This document shows positions 35,390 through 44,057 of a stretch of DNA of 64,000 nucleotides, one piece after another. Origin of the DNA: Hyphomicrobiales bacterium (GTDB taxonomy: Bacteria; Pseudomonadota; Alphaproteobacteria; Rhizobiales; Rhizobiaceae). Numbering within the stretch: the first letter of the stretch is position 1; the number at the start of each line of letters is the position of its first letter. The notes beneath the pieces are model-generated. The model was not told the DNA's origin. It ran no database searches and worked only from the letters and a program-made list of their open reading frames with translations. The stretch is from positions 62,001-126,000 of the forward strand of contig UEIJ01000008.1 of assembly GCA_900470195.1 (NCBI GenBank), written 5' to 3'. A program made the translations under genes and the position numbers.

Positions 35390-37069
35390 TCAGGCGCGAG
35401 AAGGTCCGGTTTCCTGAAACCGGTCCAGAACATTGCGGGTAATGGTGGTGGTATAGGCACAGTTGCGCTTGAGGCCCATCACCCATTCACAAAGTCCGGC
35501 AGTTACCACTTCACCGTCGCCTTGCTTCATGGAGACGAGCATACCCGCCCCATGTGCCAGGCGCTCGCGGGCTGCTTCATAACCATCTGGCGCCATTTCG
35601 CAGATGCCGCGGAGGTCGCTATCGCGAACGTAGTAGCGATGCCCCTGACCGTCGAGTTCATATTCGTAGATCGATGCTGGCGTCATCGCGAGAATTTCGA
35701 TCTTTTCGGTTGGCACCCCATGTTCTTCAACGGCATAGGGGAAGCCGTTCCTGAATGAATAGTTGAGTCCGTCGACCTCATAGCCGAAGATCTGGGCTTC
35801 GTGACCAAAGATATCCGCATAGCGCAGATGCGTGCCTTCGAAGATCCAATGCTCTGGTTGGTAGACGGTGAGGCCGCGAGAGCCGCGGGGAGAGAAACCG
35901 CCCCAGCTGCCATACATTCCGTTTTCACCGTTAACACCGACAGTCGAAGCCCCCGGCCAGTTAACCGCGCCACTTGCCCAGTTCGCCGTGCATAGGTGTT
36001 TCTGATCGGTTTGCATGATGGGGTCTTGCGTAGGCGCTTTGGTTTTCCAGCAAACCTGTGTCTGACCATCATTCTCAAGACGTATCTGCCAGAGGAAGTT
36101 GCCGCCAAAGCGCGCGAGATGCCCGCCGCGAGCGACGAAATCCTCGACGGTTTTGCGCATGTCCCATGACCAATATTCATCATGGCCAACAGTGACCAGA
36201 CAATTGTAATCGTCGAGGATGCCGGGATTATAGTGGAGGTCGGTCTGGGTTATATAGTCGATCTGATAGCCTGCTGCCTCAGCCCAGGTTACGAAATAAC
36301 GTTCGTATTGGGCATAACCCGCGGATGAATAATATTGCGAGAACCCCATTGTATAGCCCCATTCTTTGGATGGGTAACGGGTCGCATCACCCATGTCCTG
36401 CCAGACAGGGTTACAGACGCGCGCAGCTCCCTGCGGCAACCAGATCATGCCTTTCGACCATGGACGGCGCAGGCTCAAGATCGGCGAACCTTCATTCTTA
36501 TTTGGACCCCATGTTCCAAAATAGTGGTTCGCACCGCCCCAATCATTATAGGCAGTCCAGGTGCCAGTTGCGAACATGAGGAGAATGCGGCCCGAACGGG
36601 TCTTCTTGGTCGGGCGGACCACAACGAAATGATGCTGAACGAAGCGCTCGCCATCGGGGCGCATGCATGTCGAGACAACGCGATAGAAGCCCGAGCGCGC
36701 ATCGTCGGGAATTTTCCAGCTATAAAGAACTGGCCAGTCGCAGCCATCCATATAGGCCGTTTCTGATGTTTTGGTGAAGCTGCCGGGAAGGTCGAAAGCC
36801 TCATCCATCGTCTGAGGTTCGTGGCCGTCCCGATATATCTGGATCGACCATGTTTTGGCTGTGGTGGAGCCATGAAACTCGACCGTTTCACCGGGGTCGT
36901 AAGACATCCTCTCGGTGTAGACGAAAACTTCGGGCAGAGTAGGGTCTTCGCGCGGAAACTGATAGCGATAGTCTGAAAGAAAGTGCTCGTCCGCAAAACC
37001 TTTGCGAACCGCCCATGGCTTGATCGCATGTGGCCCCATTTCGGGAAAATTGAACTTGTCGCGGGACAT
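35390..37069 (-). CDS. N,N-dimethylformamidase large-subunit-like hydrolase
   Basis: This 559-residue protein resembles the C-terminal core of the dimethylformamidase beta subunit, a mononuclear-iron amide hydrolase. Supporting segments are YDPGETVEFHGSTTAKTWSIQIYRDG (beta-rich N-terminal domain) and LLMFATGTWTAYNDWGGANHY. Also present are VGHDEYWSWDMRKTVEDFV (about 296), DFVARGGHLARFGGNFLWQIR and GCDWPVLYSWKIPDDARSGFY. DMFase itself is longer (about 760) and needs a small alpha subunit; no such gene is present. It ends a three-gene row with an aminotransferase and gntR. An amide-hydrolysing role on an imported amine is a reasonable guess, not a proof. Confidence 0.72.
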   Translation of the reverse strand: MSRDKFNFPEMGPHAIKPWAVRKGFADEHFLSDYRYQFPREDPTLPEVFVYTERMSYDPGETVEFHGSTTAKTWSIQIYRDGHEPQTMDEAFDLPGSFTKTSETAYMDGCDWPVLYSWKIPDDARSGFYRVVSTCMRPDGERFVQHHFVVVRPTKKTRSGRILLMFATGTWTAYNDWGGANHYFGTWGPNKNEGSPILSLRRPWSKGMIWLPQGAARVCNPVWQDMGDATRYPSKEWGYTMGFSQYYSSAGYAQYERYFVTWAEAAGYQIDYITQTDLHYNPGILDDYNCLVTVGHDEYWSWDMRKTVEDFVARGGHLARFGGNFLWQIRLENDGQTQVCWKTKAPTQDPIMQTDQKHLCTANWASGAVNWPGASTVGVNGENGMYGSWGGFSPRGSRGLTVYQPEHWIFEGTHLRYADIFGHEAQIFGYEVDGLNYSFRNGFPYAVEEHGVPTEKIEILAMTPASIYEYELDGQGHRYYVRDSDLRGICEMAPDGYEAARERLAHGAGMLVSMKQGDGEVVTAGLCEWVMGLKRNCAYTTTITRNVLDRFQETGPSRA

Positions 37070-37088
37070 TGTGAGCTTCCTCCTTGAA

Positions 37089-37808
37089 TCAAAAATTCTG
37101 ATTGCTGTTCAATGCTGAACGATCGGCATCGCCGGGATTGTCTTGTTCGTGTTGCTGAAGGCGCTTCAGAAGGGCAGCGCCTCCTTCTATGAGGTCGAGT
37201 TGGACGGCGAGGCGTAACGCATAGCTGTCGCGGTTGCTGAGCGCCGTCAAAATGTTCTCGTGCTGGTGGCGTCCGGGATAGCTCGGTTTTGCCGTTGGAT
37301 AGAGCTCCGAAACGAGCGGACCAACCCTGATCCAGAGACTTTCAAGCACGTCAATCAGATGTGCCATCCGGCTTTGTTTGTAGAGCGCGAAATGGAAATC
37401 CGAATTTATCTGCAGGGCCGCGCGCCAATCTTCCGTGCGTTCGGCTTCGATCAGATGCTGATGAATGGTTTCCAGTCTGGTGATGGTTTCATCAGATATG
37501 TTTGTCAGCGCATGTTCGGCTGCGAGAGGCTCCAGAACGAGCCTCATCGCGCGGATTTCGTTGTACTCAGCCAGCGTTAAACGCCGTACGCGAATATAAA
37601 AGCGCGGTTTGATTTCAATCGCGCCTTCGCGTGACAACTGCATGAGCGCTTCGCGAACAGGTGTCTCCGATGTGCCCAGATCCTGAGCCAGTTGACGAAC
37701 CTTGAACCGCTGATGCGGTTTGAACTGTGCCCGCAGCAGCCCTGATTTGAGCTGCTGGTACACAACGTCTGAAAGGTTGTCCCTTTCGTCGCCCGACTGT
37801 TCGCTCAC
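37089..37808 (-). CDS. GntR family regulator, FCD domain (copy 1)
   Basis: This 239-residue regulator has an N-terminal winged helix (about 10-75, FKVRQLAQDLGTSETPVREALMQLSREGAIEI) and a C-terminal FCD effector domain with metal-binding histidines. It starts at GTG (37806-37808) with AAGGA upstream. It is very similar over most of its length to the second GntR protein (43263-43991). It lies between the aminotransferase gene (9 bp upstream) and the dimethylformamidase-like gene (20 bp downstream), so it likely autoregulates this operon. Confidence 0.9.
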   Translation of the reverse strand: MSEQSGDERDNLSDVVYQQLKSGLLRAQFKPHQRFKVRQLAQDLGTSETPVREALMQLSREGAIEIKPRFYIRVRRLTLAEYNEIRAMRLVLEPLAAEHALTNISDETITRLETIHQHLIEAERTEDWRAALQINSDFHFALYKQSRMAHLIDVLESLWIRVGPLVSELYPTAKPSYPGRHQHENILTALSNRDSYALRLAVQLDLIEGGAALLKRLQQHEQDNPGDADRSALNSNQNF

Positions 37809-37817
37809 GCTTTTTCC

Positions 37818-39068
37818 TTACCGGGCGGAGATTGCCTTGAAAGCGTCTTCCGTCCGGGAAAGAGCGTCGTCGATCACCGCATCCGTGTGTGCGCAGGAGA
37901 TAAACATGTTGTGCTTGTGGTGCAGGTAAATGCCGCGGTTTAGCGCTTCGCGACAGAAACGTGCGCCAAGCTGTGCATCCGTATCGCCGACAAATTGCAC
38001 CAGCGGCATTGCGGCAGGTCCGGTTTGCAGCAGCTCAAAACCATGTGCGCGTGCCTGAGCATCAAGACCGGTGCGCAGGCGTTCGCCCGCATGTTTCATG
38101 CGTGCAGGACCATCAATACGCTTCAGTTCCTTGATGGTGGCAACCGCTGCTGCCATGGATGCACCGGCATACCAAAACGAACCAGTCATGTAAGCTTGTC
38201 CTGCAGATTCACGGAAACGGTTGGTTCCGGTGACTGCTGCAAGCGAATAACCATTGGCGATTGCCTTGGAATAAGCAGCAAGGTCCGGCTCAACACCGGT
38301 TCCGCGCCAGCTTCCACCCAGATCAATGCGGAAGCCGCCACGCACGTCATCAAGAATGAGCGCCGCACCCGCCGCATCGCAAAGGGCGCGTGCCGTTTTG
38401 GCGAATTCCGTGGTGGGAAGTTCCTGCGGGATGGCAAGATCGTGCTTGAAGGCGGAGACAATGATTGCAGCCAGATCGTCACCGGCTTGTTTTGCCGCGG
38501 CAGTGAGGCTTTCAACATCGTTGTAAACATAGTGGACGAGGTGAGCACGATCTTCGGCCGTTACGCCGACGAGTGATGGCGTACACCATGGCACAGCACC
38601 GTGATAGGCCCCCTTTGCGACCAGAACCTTGCGGCGTTTGGTTGCGCCGCGCGCGATTGTTACGCAGCTGGTCGTGGCGTCGGTGCCGTTCTTCTGCAGC
38701 AATGCCCAGTCGGCATGGGGTACCGTTTCAACGAGAAGCTCTGCAAGTTCAACAGCGTGCGCTGTTGGACCGTTGAGGCAATCGCCTGCCTTTATCTGGC
38801 TGAGTGCTGCAGCGTCCACGAGTTCATGACGGTGGCCCAGAATGATCGGTCCCCAAGCACACATGAAATCAATATAGCTGTTGCCGTTTACATCCGTAAC
38901 ATGAGCGCCTTCGCCCGATGCAAAATACTGCGGATATCCTTCTGGAAGCGACGCTGCGCGCTGATGGCCCCACATGCCGTTCGGGATCACGCGTTCGGCG
39001 CGTGCACGAAGCTCTGCGTCTGGATTGTGTTCGCTCAGGGTTTGGGCTGAAGTGGAATGCGCAGGCAT
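37818..39068 (-). CDS. class III PLP aminotransferase (glutamate-1-semialdehyde aminomutase-like)
   Basis: This 416-residue PLP enzyme of the class III aminotransferase family shows the GSA-type pattern. Segments include FMCAWGPIILGHRHELV, LQKNGTDATTSCVTIARGAT, LILDDVRGGFRIDLGG (cofactor Asp region), and the PLP lysine in YSKAIANGYSLAAVTG. The usual EVQ/EV of true aminomutase (DEV) is replaced by DDV. It may act on a different omega-amino compound. I chose the ATG at 39068 with GGGAG. It is divergent from a Pot-type importer and heads the operon with gntR and the dimethylformamidase-like gene. Confidence 0.85.
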   Translation of the reverse strand: MPAHSTSAQTLSEHNPDAELRARAERVIPNGMWGHQRAASLPEGYPQYFASGEGAHVTDVNGNSYIDFMCAWGPIILGHRHELVDAAALSQIKAGDCLNGPTAHAVELAELLVETVPHADWALLQKNGTDATTSCVTIARGATKRRKVLVAKGAYHGAVPWCTPSLVGVTAEDRAHLVHYVYNDVESLTAAAKQAGDDLAAIIVSAFKHDLAIPQELPTTEFAKTARALCDAAGAALILDDVRGGFRIDLGGSWRGTGVEPDLAAYSKAIANGYSLAAVTGTNRFRESAGQAYMTGSFWYAGASMAAAVATIKELKRIDGPARMKHAGERLRTGLDAQARAHGFELLQTGPAAMPLVQFVGDTDAQLGARFCREALNRGIYLHHKHNMFISCAHTDAVIDDALSRTEDAFKAISAR

Positions 39069-39116
39069 TGGTAGTCTCCCATTTGATGACGCTTTTACGT
39101 TCATCACCTCAAATTA

Positions 39117-39126
39117 TGATATATCA
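39117..39126. promoter_or_regulatory. candidate GntR operator, TGATATATCA (1)
   Basis: This perfect palindrome lies about 49 bp upstream of the aminotransferase start. Confidence 0.5.
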
Positions 39127-39145
39127 AAAATGATCCTTGTCGCGA

Positions 39146-39155
39146 TGATATGTCA
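39146..39155. promoter_or_regulatory. candidate GntR operator, TGATATGTCA (2)
   Basis: This matches the palindrome at 9 of 10 positions and lies 20 bp from site 1, so the two may form a pair of half-turn-spaced sites. Confidence 0.4.
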
Positions 39156-39307
39156 AGAGAGATTCCAAAAAATGAGATAAATACTCCCGCTGCGAGGCAT
39201 TCCATCGGTTTCCATATGAGAATTTAGGCATTTTACCGCGCCATCTGGCAAAAACACCAGGAAAAACAGCGTTGAAGATAGTGCCCAGTCATTTTGATCG
39301 ATAAATT

Positions 39308-39317
39308 TGATATATCA
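39308..39317. promoter_or_regulatory. candidate GntR operator, TGATATATCA (3)
   Basis: This is an exact copy of site 1, 64 bp upstream of the Pot-type ATPase start, in an AT-rich stretch. Confidence 0.5.
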
Positions 39318-39380
39318 TTATAGACATGGGCGCGAAATGCGGGTTAAGCTCTGCCAACAACAAAAAGATCAGGGGAAAGC

Positions 39381-40457
39381 ATGGCTAGCCAGAAGAGCAC
39401 GCCCGATTCCGGGCTGGGTATTAGCATTCAGGGAGTGACTAAAAAATATGGGAGCTTCACAGCAGTAGACTGTCTCGACATGGAGATCGCGCCGGGTGAA
39501 TTCCTTGCCCTGCTGGGGCCTTCGGGTTCCGGCAAATCAACTATCCTGATGATGCTGGCCGGTTTCGAGCGTCCCGACAAAGGGCGTATTCTGTTTGGCA
39601 GCAGCGATTACACCCGCGTGCCGCCGCATAAGCGCAATATCGGCATGGTGTTTCAGCATTACACGCTGTTTCCCAATATGACGGTGCTCGATAATGTGGC
39701 CTTCCCACTCAAAACAAGGGGTGTGCCAAAAGAAGAACGGCACCGTATTGCCCGCGAAGCACTTGCCCGTGTGCGACTTGCCGATTTCGCCAATCGCAGT
39801 CCGAAGCAATTGTCGGGAGGGCAGCAGCAGCGTGTTGCGCTGGCTCGCGCAATTGTCTATTCGCCGCGCGTTCTTCTGATGGATGAACCCTTGTCGGCGC
39901 TGGACAAGAATCTGCGTGAAGAAATGCAGATCGAGATCAAACGCCTTCATTCCGAATTGGGCATGACCATCGTATTCGTCACCCATGATCAAGGTGAAGC
40001 GTTGACAATGGCGGATCGCGTTGCGATCCTCCAAGGCGGACATATTCAGCAAGTCGCCAGCGCGCGCGAACTCTACAACCGTCCCGCCAATCTGTTTTCC
40101 GCAAGCTTCATCGGTGAAATGAACCTCATCCCGATCGTTTGGGATGGGACCAAAGCGCAAGCCGCTGACGGCACCGTTGTTTCGATACCCTCTGAAAATG
40201 TCATGGGAGCAAAATCCGGCAATGCGTTGATGGCAGTTCGTCCGGAACGCTTAATTCCTGCGGAGCAAGGATTGGAAATCACCGTTCGTGATGTGATTTA
40301 TGCCGGTCCGGACACCGCTATTCTGGGGACAATGGCCGATGGAACAGAACTGCGCGCAAGACTGGCGAGTGCAGCGGTTCCTGACATTGGCGCAGGACAA
40401 AAGCTGCGATTGGGCTTTGCTCCCGAAGCAAGCCTCGTCTATTCCCGTGCGAGCTAA
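39381..40457 (+). CDS. spermidine/putrescine-type ABC transporter ATPase (PotA-like)
   Basis: This 358-residue ATPase has Walker A GPSGSGKST, signature LSGGQQQRVALARAI, Walker B LLMDEPLSALD and switch segment FVTHDQGEALTM. A C-terminal TOBE domain (about 250-358) is present, as in PotA. The ATG has AGGGGAAAG upstream. It begins a four-gene importer operon, divergent from the aminotransferase operon. Confidence 0.92.
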   Translation: MASQKSTPDSGLGISIQGVTKKYGSFTAVDCLDMEIAPGEFLALLGPSGSGKSTILMMLAGFERPDKGRILFGSSDYTRVPPHKRNIGMVFQHYTLFPNMTVLDNVAFPLKTRGVPKEERHRIAREALARVRLADFANRSPKQLSGGQQQRVALARAIVYSPRVLLMDEPLSALDKNLREEMQIEIKRLHSELGMTIVFVTHDQGEALTMADRVAILQGGHIQQVASARELYNRPANLFSASFIGEMNLIPIVWDGTKAQAADGTVVSIPSENVMGAKSGNALMAVRPERLIPAEQGLEITVRDVIYAGPDTAILGTMADGTELRARLASAAVPDIGAGQKLRLGFAPEASLVYSRAS

Positions 40458-40461
40458 GCCG

Positions 40462-41328
40462 ATGCTGAAAATGTTGTTTGAGCCAGACGGGCGCAAGCTA
40501 TCGAAAGGCGGAATGCTTCTTCTGCTTTTGCCATTCTTCTCGCTGCTATTGCTGTTCTTTATCTATCCGTTGGTCAGTCTGCTCGCTTTGTCCGTAACAG
40601 AGCCATCGGTCTCGTTGGACAATTATCAGCGGGTTTTCTCAAATCCGGTTTATCTCAATGTGCTGGGACGCACTGTCTTGATTGCTGCGCTGGTCAGCGT
40701 GATCGCGCTGCTGATGGCCTATCCCATTGCATGGCTGATGGCGCATTCGAGCGGACCAAAACTGATATTTATAACCGCCTGTATCCTGTTGCCGTTCTGG
40801 TCGTCTGTGCTGGTGCGTACCGCTGCCTGGGCAGTGCTTTTGCAGCGTAATGGATTGGTCAATCAAGGTTTGCTTCAACTTGGCCTCATCGATCAGCCGC
40901 TGAAATTGCTTTATACCCAGACCGCAGTTCTCATTGCTATGACGCATGTTCTCTTGCCGTTTGTGGTTCTGCCGATCTATGGCGCTATTCGCAACGTGCC
41001 GCGGGATTATGCGAGAGCTGCTGCCATCCTTGGAGCTGGCCCAATACGAACTTTTTTTGAGGTCATTTTTCCGCTCACCCTGCCGGGAGTTTTGGGCGGG
41101 ATGATCCTAACCTTTCTCACCGCACTTGGCTATTTCATCACGCCTTCGCTGCTTGGTTCGCCGAAAGAAATGATGATTGCAACGCTGATTTCCCAGCAGC
41201 TGCGAGAAACACTGGATTGGCCATTCGCAGCAGCACTGGTCGGTATTCTTACACTTCTGGTGATGGCTGTTTCGCTGGTCTTCGGTCGTGTGTTCAAGTT
41301 CAACCGGATGATGGGAGGCAATGCATGA
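40462..41328 (+). CDS. Pot-type ABC transporter permease 1 (PotB-like)
   Basis: This 288-residue permease has six predicted membrane segments; the first is LLLLPFFSLLLLFFIYPL. The EAA loop YARAAAILGAGPIRTFFEVIFPLTLPG is present. I chose the ATG at 40462, 5 bp after the ATPase stop; the longer frame runs through the ATPase gene. It overlaps the second permease by 4 bp. Confidence 0.9.
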   Translation: MLKMLFEPDGRKLSKGGMLLLLLPFFSLLLLFFIYPLVSLLALSVTEPSVSLDNYQRVFSNPVYLNVLGRTVLIAALVSVIALLMAYPIAWLMAHSSGPKLIFITACILLPFWSSVLVRTAAWAVLLQRNGLVNQGLLQLGLIDQPLKLLYTQTAVLIAMTHVLLPFVVLPIYGAIRNVPRDYARAAAILGAGPIRTFFEVIFPLTLPGVLGGMILTFLTALGYFITPSLLGSPKEMMIATLISQQLRETLDWPFAAALVGILTLLVMAVSLVFGRVFKFNRMMGGNA

Positions 41329-42128
41329 ACAGCCGCAATTTGCTCCTTAATGCCTATGTCTATCTGGTGCTGTGTTTTCTCGTTGTGCCGATCCTTATCA
41401 TTCTGCCAATGGCGTTTAGTGAGACCGATTACATCACCTTTCCGCCACGCGGGTTTACGTGGCAGTGGTTTGGTGCCTTCTTTCAGTCTGCACAATGGAT
41501 GAGCGCAACGGCATTCAGCGCGAAAATTGCATTTTTCACGGCGATTTCGAGTGCAATTATTGGGTTATGTGCAAGCTATGCGATAGTTCGCGGCAAGGGC
41601 GCACTCGCGACCATTTTCCAGACTTTGCTCATTGGTCCCATCGTTGTGCCGCATATCGCCCTCGCGATTGCGCTCTATCTGAGGTTTCAAAGTGTCGGAC
41701 TGACAGAGACAACGGCCGGTTACGTTTTTGCGCACACAATTATCGCACTGCCCTTCAGTGTGTTTACGATTGTAGCAGCGCTCTCGCAGGTCGATCCCGC
41801 TTTGGAAGATGCGGCAATGTGTTGTGGCGCCAATCGCTTTTTGGCTTTTCGAGCCGTGACCTTGCCGCTGATATGGCCGAATGTTTTATCGGGCGCGTTG
41901 TTTGCCTTCGTCATATCGTTTGATGAACCGGTAATTTCGTTCTTTCTCGCAGGTGTGCGCGACAAGACCCTGCCGCGCATGATGTTCGATGATATCGAGC
42001 AGAACCTGACACCGATTATCCCAGCGATTGCCGTGATGCTCACGCTGCTTTCCATCATTGTTTTGGTGGGGGCCGCAGGGCTGCGCGCGCTTGCTACGCG
42101 TTCACAGCAGGCTGTGTCTGAAGAATAA
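41325..42128 (+). CDS. Pot-type ABC transporter permease 2 (PotC-like)
   Basis: This 267-residue permease begins MNSRNLLLNAYVYLVLCFLVV. It has the EAA-type loop ALEDAAMCCGANRFLAFRAVTLPLIWP and six predicted membrane segments. The start overlaps the first permease stop (ATGA). The binding-protein gene follows after 24 bp. Confidence 0.9.
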   Translation: MNSRNLLLNAYVYLVLCFLVVPILIILPMAFSETDYITFPPRGFTWQWFGAFFQSAQWMSATAFSAKIAFFTAISSAIIGLCASYAIVRGKGALATIFQTLLIGPIVVPHIALAIALYLRFQSVGLTETTAGYVFAHTIIALPFSVFTIVAALSQVDPALEDAAMCCGANRFLAFRAVTLPLIWPNVLSGALFAFVISFDEPVISFFLAGVRDKTLPRMMFDDIEQNLTPIIPAIAVMLTLLSIIVLVGAAGLRALATRSQQAVSEE

Positions 42129-42152
42129 GAAAACCATAGAAGTGAGGGAAAC

Positions 42153-43202
42153 ATGTTCAAGAAAACTACCAGATTACTGATGTGCGCCGGGTTGCTGCTT
42201 GCAGCCGGATCGATAGTGGCCAAAGCTGACAGCGTTGTTTATGCGACGACTGGCGGACAGATGCGCCAGACGCTTGAGAAAGAGTTCTACGGGCCTTTCA
42301 AGGAAGAAAGCAGCACGGATGTCGTGCCGTTTGATATTGAGGTGCCGGATCAATGGGCGCGTGTCGAAGCCATGAAGCGCGCCAACAAATTTGAGTTTGA
42401 TATTGTTACGGCAACGGGTCCCGACCTTGTCGACAAAGCCGATCTTCTTTTGACGATTGATTGCTCGAAACTACCGAATGTCGAAGCGAAAGGCGTCGAA
42501 GGCTCCTGCAAGGAAAAGGGTGTTGCAAGAACGACGGGCGGTATGCTGCTCGCCTATGACACATCCGTTTACAAGGACAAGGTGCCTCAGACCTGGGCTG
42601 ATTTCTGGGACGTGAACACATTTCCCGGCCCGCGTGGATTGCCGGATACGGGTGATCGTGACTGGTGGTTGCCGGCTATCGCACTGATCGCTGATGGCGT
42701 GCCGCGCGACAAGATCTTCCCGATGGATCTGGACCGGGCCTATAAAAAGCTCGACGAGATCAAGCCGCATATCAGCGTGTGGTGGAAGACGGGCAATCAG
42801 GTGGCACAGATCATGCGCGACCAGGAAGTCGCCATGACGATGTCCTATTCCGGCAGAGCATTGAGCGCCATGAATGATGGTGCGCCATTCAATGTAAGCT
42901 GGAATGATGCGGTGATGGACACAGGCTATTTCGCTATCCTGAAAGATGCTCCCAATCCGGAAGGCGCCCTGAAGTTTATCAATTACTTCTATGGTCATGC
43001 AGAAGGCCATCCGGCCTTCATCAAGACAGCAAACTACGCGACCCATTCAAAAGAAGGCGTGGCTTTGCTGCCTGAAGCTGAGCAGAAGAACTACGCAACG
43101 TCGCCGGATAATTACAAGCTGCTGCTTGTTCCGGATTTCAAATGGATCGGCGAGAACCGCAACATGCTGCGTGAACGCTGGCAGAACTGGCTTGCTGAAT
43201 AA
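42153..43202 (+). CDS. Pot-type ABC substrate-binding protein
   Basis: This 349-residue periplasmic protein (spermidine/putrescine-type, SBP_bac_8 group) has a signal peptide MFKKTTRLLMCAGLLLAAGSIVAKA. The mature part reads DSVVYATTGGQMRQTLEKEF and TTGGMLLAYDTSVY, with PQTWADFWDVNTFPGPRGL, the tryptophan-rich PotD-like hinge. No acidic pocket can be assigned reliably, so a polyamine ligand is not certain; it could be another amine or amide. A terminator follows. Confidence 0.88.
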   Translation: MFKKTTRLLMCAGLLLAAGSIVAKADSVVYATTGGQMRQTLEKEFYGPFKEESSTDVVPFDIEVPDQWARVEAMKRANKFEFDIVTATGPDLVDKADLLLTIDCSKLPNVEAKGVEGSCKEKGVARTTGGMLLAYDTSVYKDKVPQTWADFWDVNTFPGPRGLPDTGDRDWWLPAIALIADGVPRDKIFPMDLDRAYKKLDEIKPHISVWWKTGNQVAQIMRDQEVAMTMSYSGRALSAMNDGAPFNVSWNDAVMDTGYFAILKDAPNPEGALKFINYFYGHAEGHPAFIKTANYATHSKEGVALLPEAEQKNYATSPDNYKLLLVPDFKWIGENRNMLRERWQNWLAE

Positions 43203-43224
43203 GCAATGGTCGCAAAAGAATCTC

Positions 43225-43255
43225 AGGCCGACGCCCTCGTGGTGTCGGCCTTTTT
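43225..43255 (+). terminator. terminator of the Pot-type operon
   Basis: AGGCCGAC (43225-43232) pairs with GTCGGCCT (43244-43251) and is followed by five T in total, 23 bp after the binding-protein stop. Confidence 0.85.
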
Positions 43256-43262
43256 GTTTGGA

Positions 43263-43991
43263 TCAATCTGTATAGGCTGACGATTTCAGATGCCTGACGA
43301 GAGCCGCTCCACCTTCAATCAGGTCCATGCGAATAGCCATGCGCAGAGCATAGGAGTCCCGATCGCGCAAGGCAGCCAGAACCTGTTCGTGCTGGTGAGG
43401 GCCGGCATAGGTTGGCATTGCGTTGGGATAAAGTTCCGAAAGGATCGGACCGATACGCATCCAGAGCGCTTCAAGCACATCAATCAGATGTTTCATGCCT
43501 GAACGACGATAGATGATAAAATGGAAATCAAAGTTGGTCTGCAATGCTTCCGGCCAGTCGCCGCTTTTTTCTGCAGCAACCAGCCGATTATGCAGATCTT
43601 CAAGCTGAAGAATGTCTTCTTCAGTGATATGCGGTAATGCGCGTTCCGCTGCCATGGGTTCAAGTTCCAGGCGCATCGCACGAATTTCTTCGTATTCATC
43701 GGCTGAAAGCTTGCGCACGCGGATGTAATAGCGCGGCTTGATCTCGATGGCACCTTCGCGCGAAAGCTGGATCAGAGCTTCACGGACAGGGGTCTCCGAT
43801 GTTCCTAACGAGCGCGCTAGATCGCGGACCTTGAGCCGCTGAAGCGGAAGGAGCTGTGCCTGCATCAGCTGCGATTTGAGCGTATTGTAAACGGTGTTGG
43901 ACAACACCTCGCCAGATTCCGCCTGAGCTTCTTCCGCGATAGCGTCATCAGCTTCAGTCAAGCTGCTGTCCGGTTCATTTACAAAATTCAT
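43263..43991 (-). CDS. GntR family regulator, FCD domain (copy 2)
   Basis: This 242-residue regulator has winged helix RLKVRDLARSLGTSETPVREALIQLSREGAIEIKP and FCD domain. It is near-identical in layout to copy 1 at 37089-37808: both share SETPVREAL, SREGAIEIKPR, YIRVR and EIRAMRL. I chose the ATG at 43991, preceded by GGAG. It lies downstream of the AroE-like gene. A weak palindrome variant (GAATATATCA, 44033-44042) lies in its upstream gap. It may share operators with copy 1. Confidence 0.9.
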   Translation of the reverse strand: MNFVNEPDSSLTEADDAIAEEAQAESGEVLSNTVYNTLKSQLMQAQLLPLQRLKVRDLARSLGTSETPVREALIQLSREGAIEIKPRYYIRVRKLSADEYEEIRAMRLELEPMAAERALPHITEEDILQLEDLHNRLVAAEKSGDWPEALQTNFDFHFIIYRRSGMKHLIDVLEALWMRIGPILSELYPNAMPTYAGPHQHEQVLAALRDRDSYALRMAIRMDLIEGGAALVRHLKSSAYTD

Positions 43992-44057
43992 CAATAGGCT
44001 CCAATTGCCGGACGCACCGTTGTCGAGCGATCGAATATATCAATTCAATGCGGCTAC

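Larger units (their letters stand above)
39069..39380. promoter_or_regulatory. divergent promoter region of the GntR module
   Basis: This 312-bp region drives the aminotransferase operon to the left and the Pot-type importer to the right. It is AT-rich at both ends and holds three copies of a 10-bp palindrome (listed separately), which are candidate operators for the FCD-GntR proteins. No gene is seen. Confidence 0.65.
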
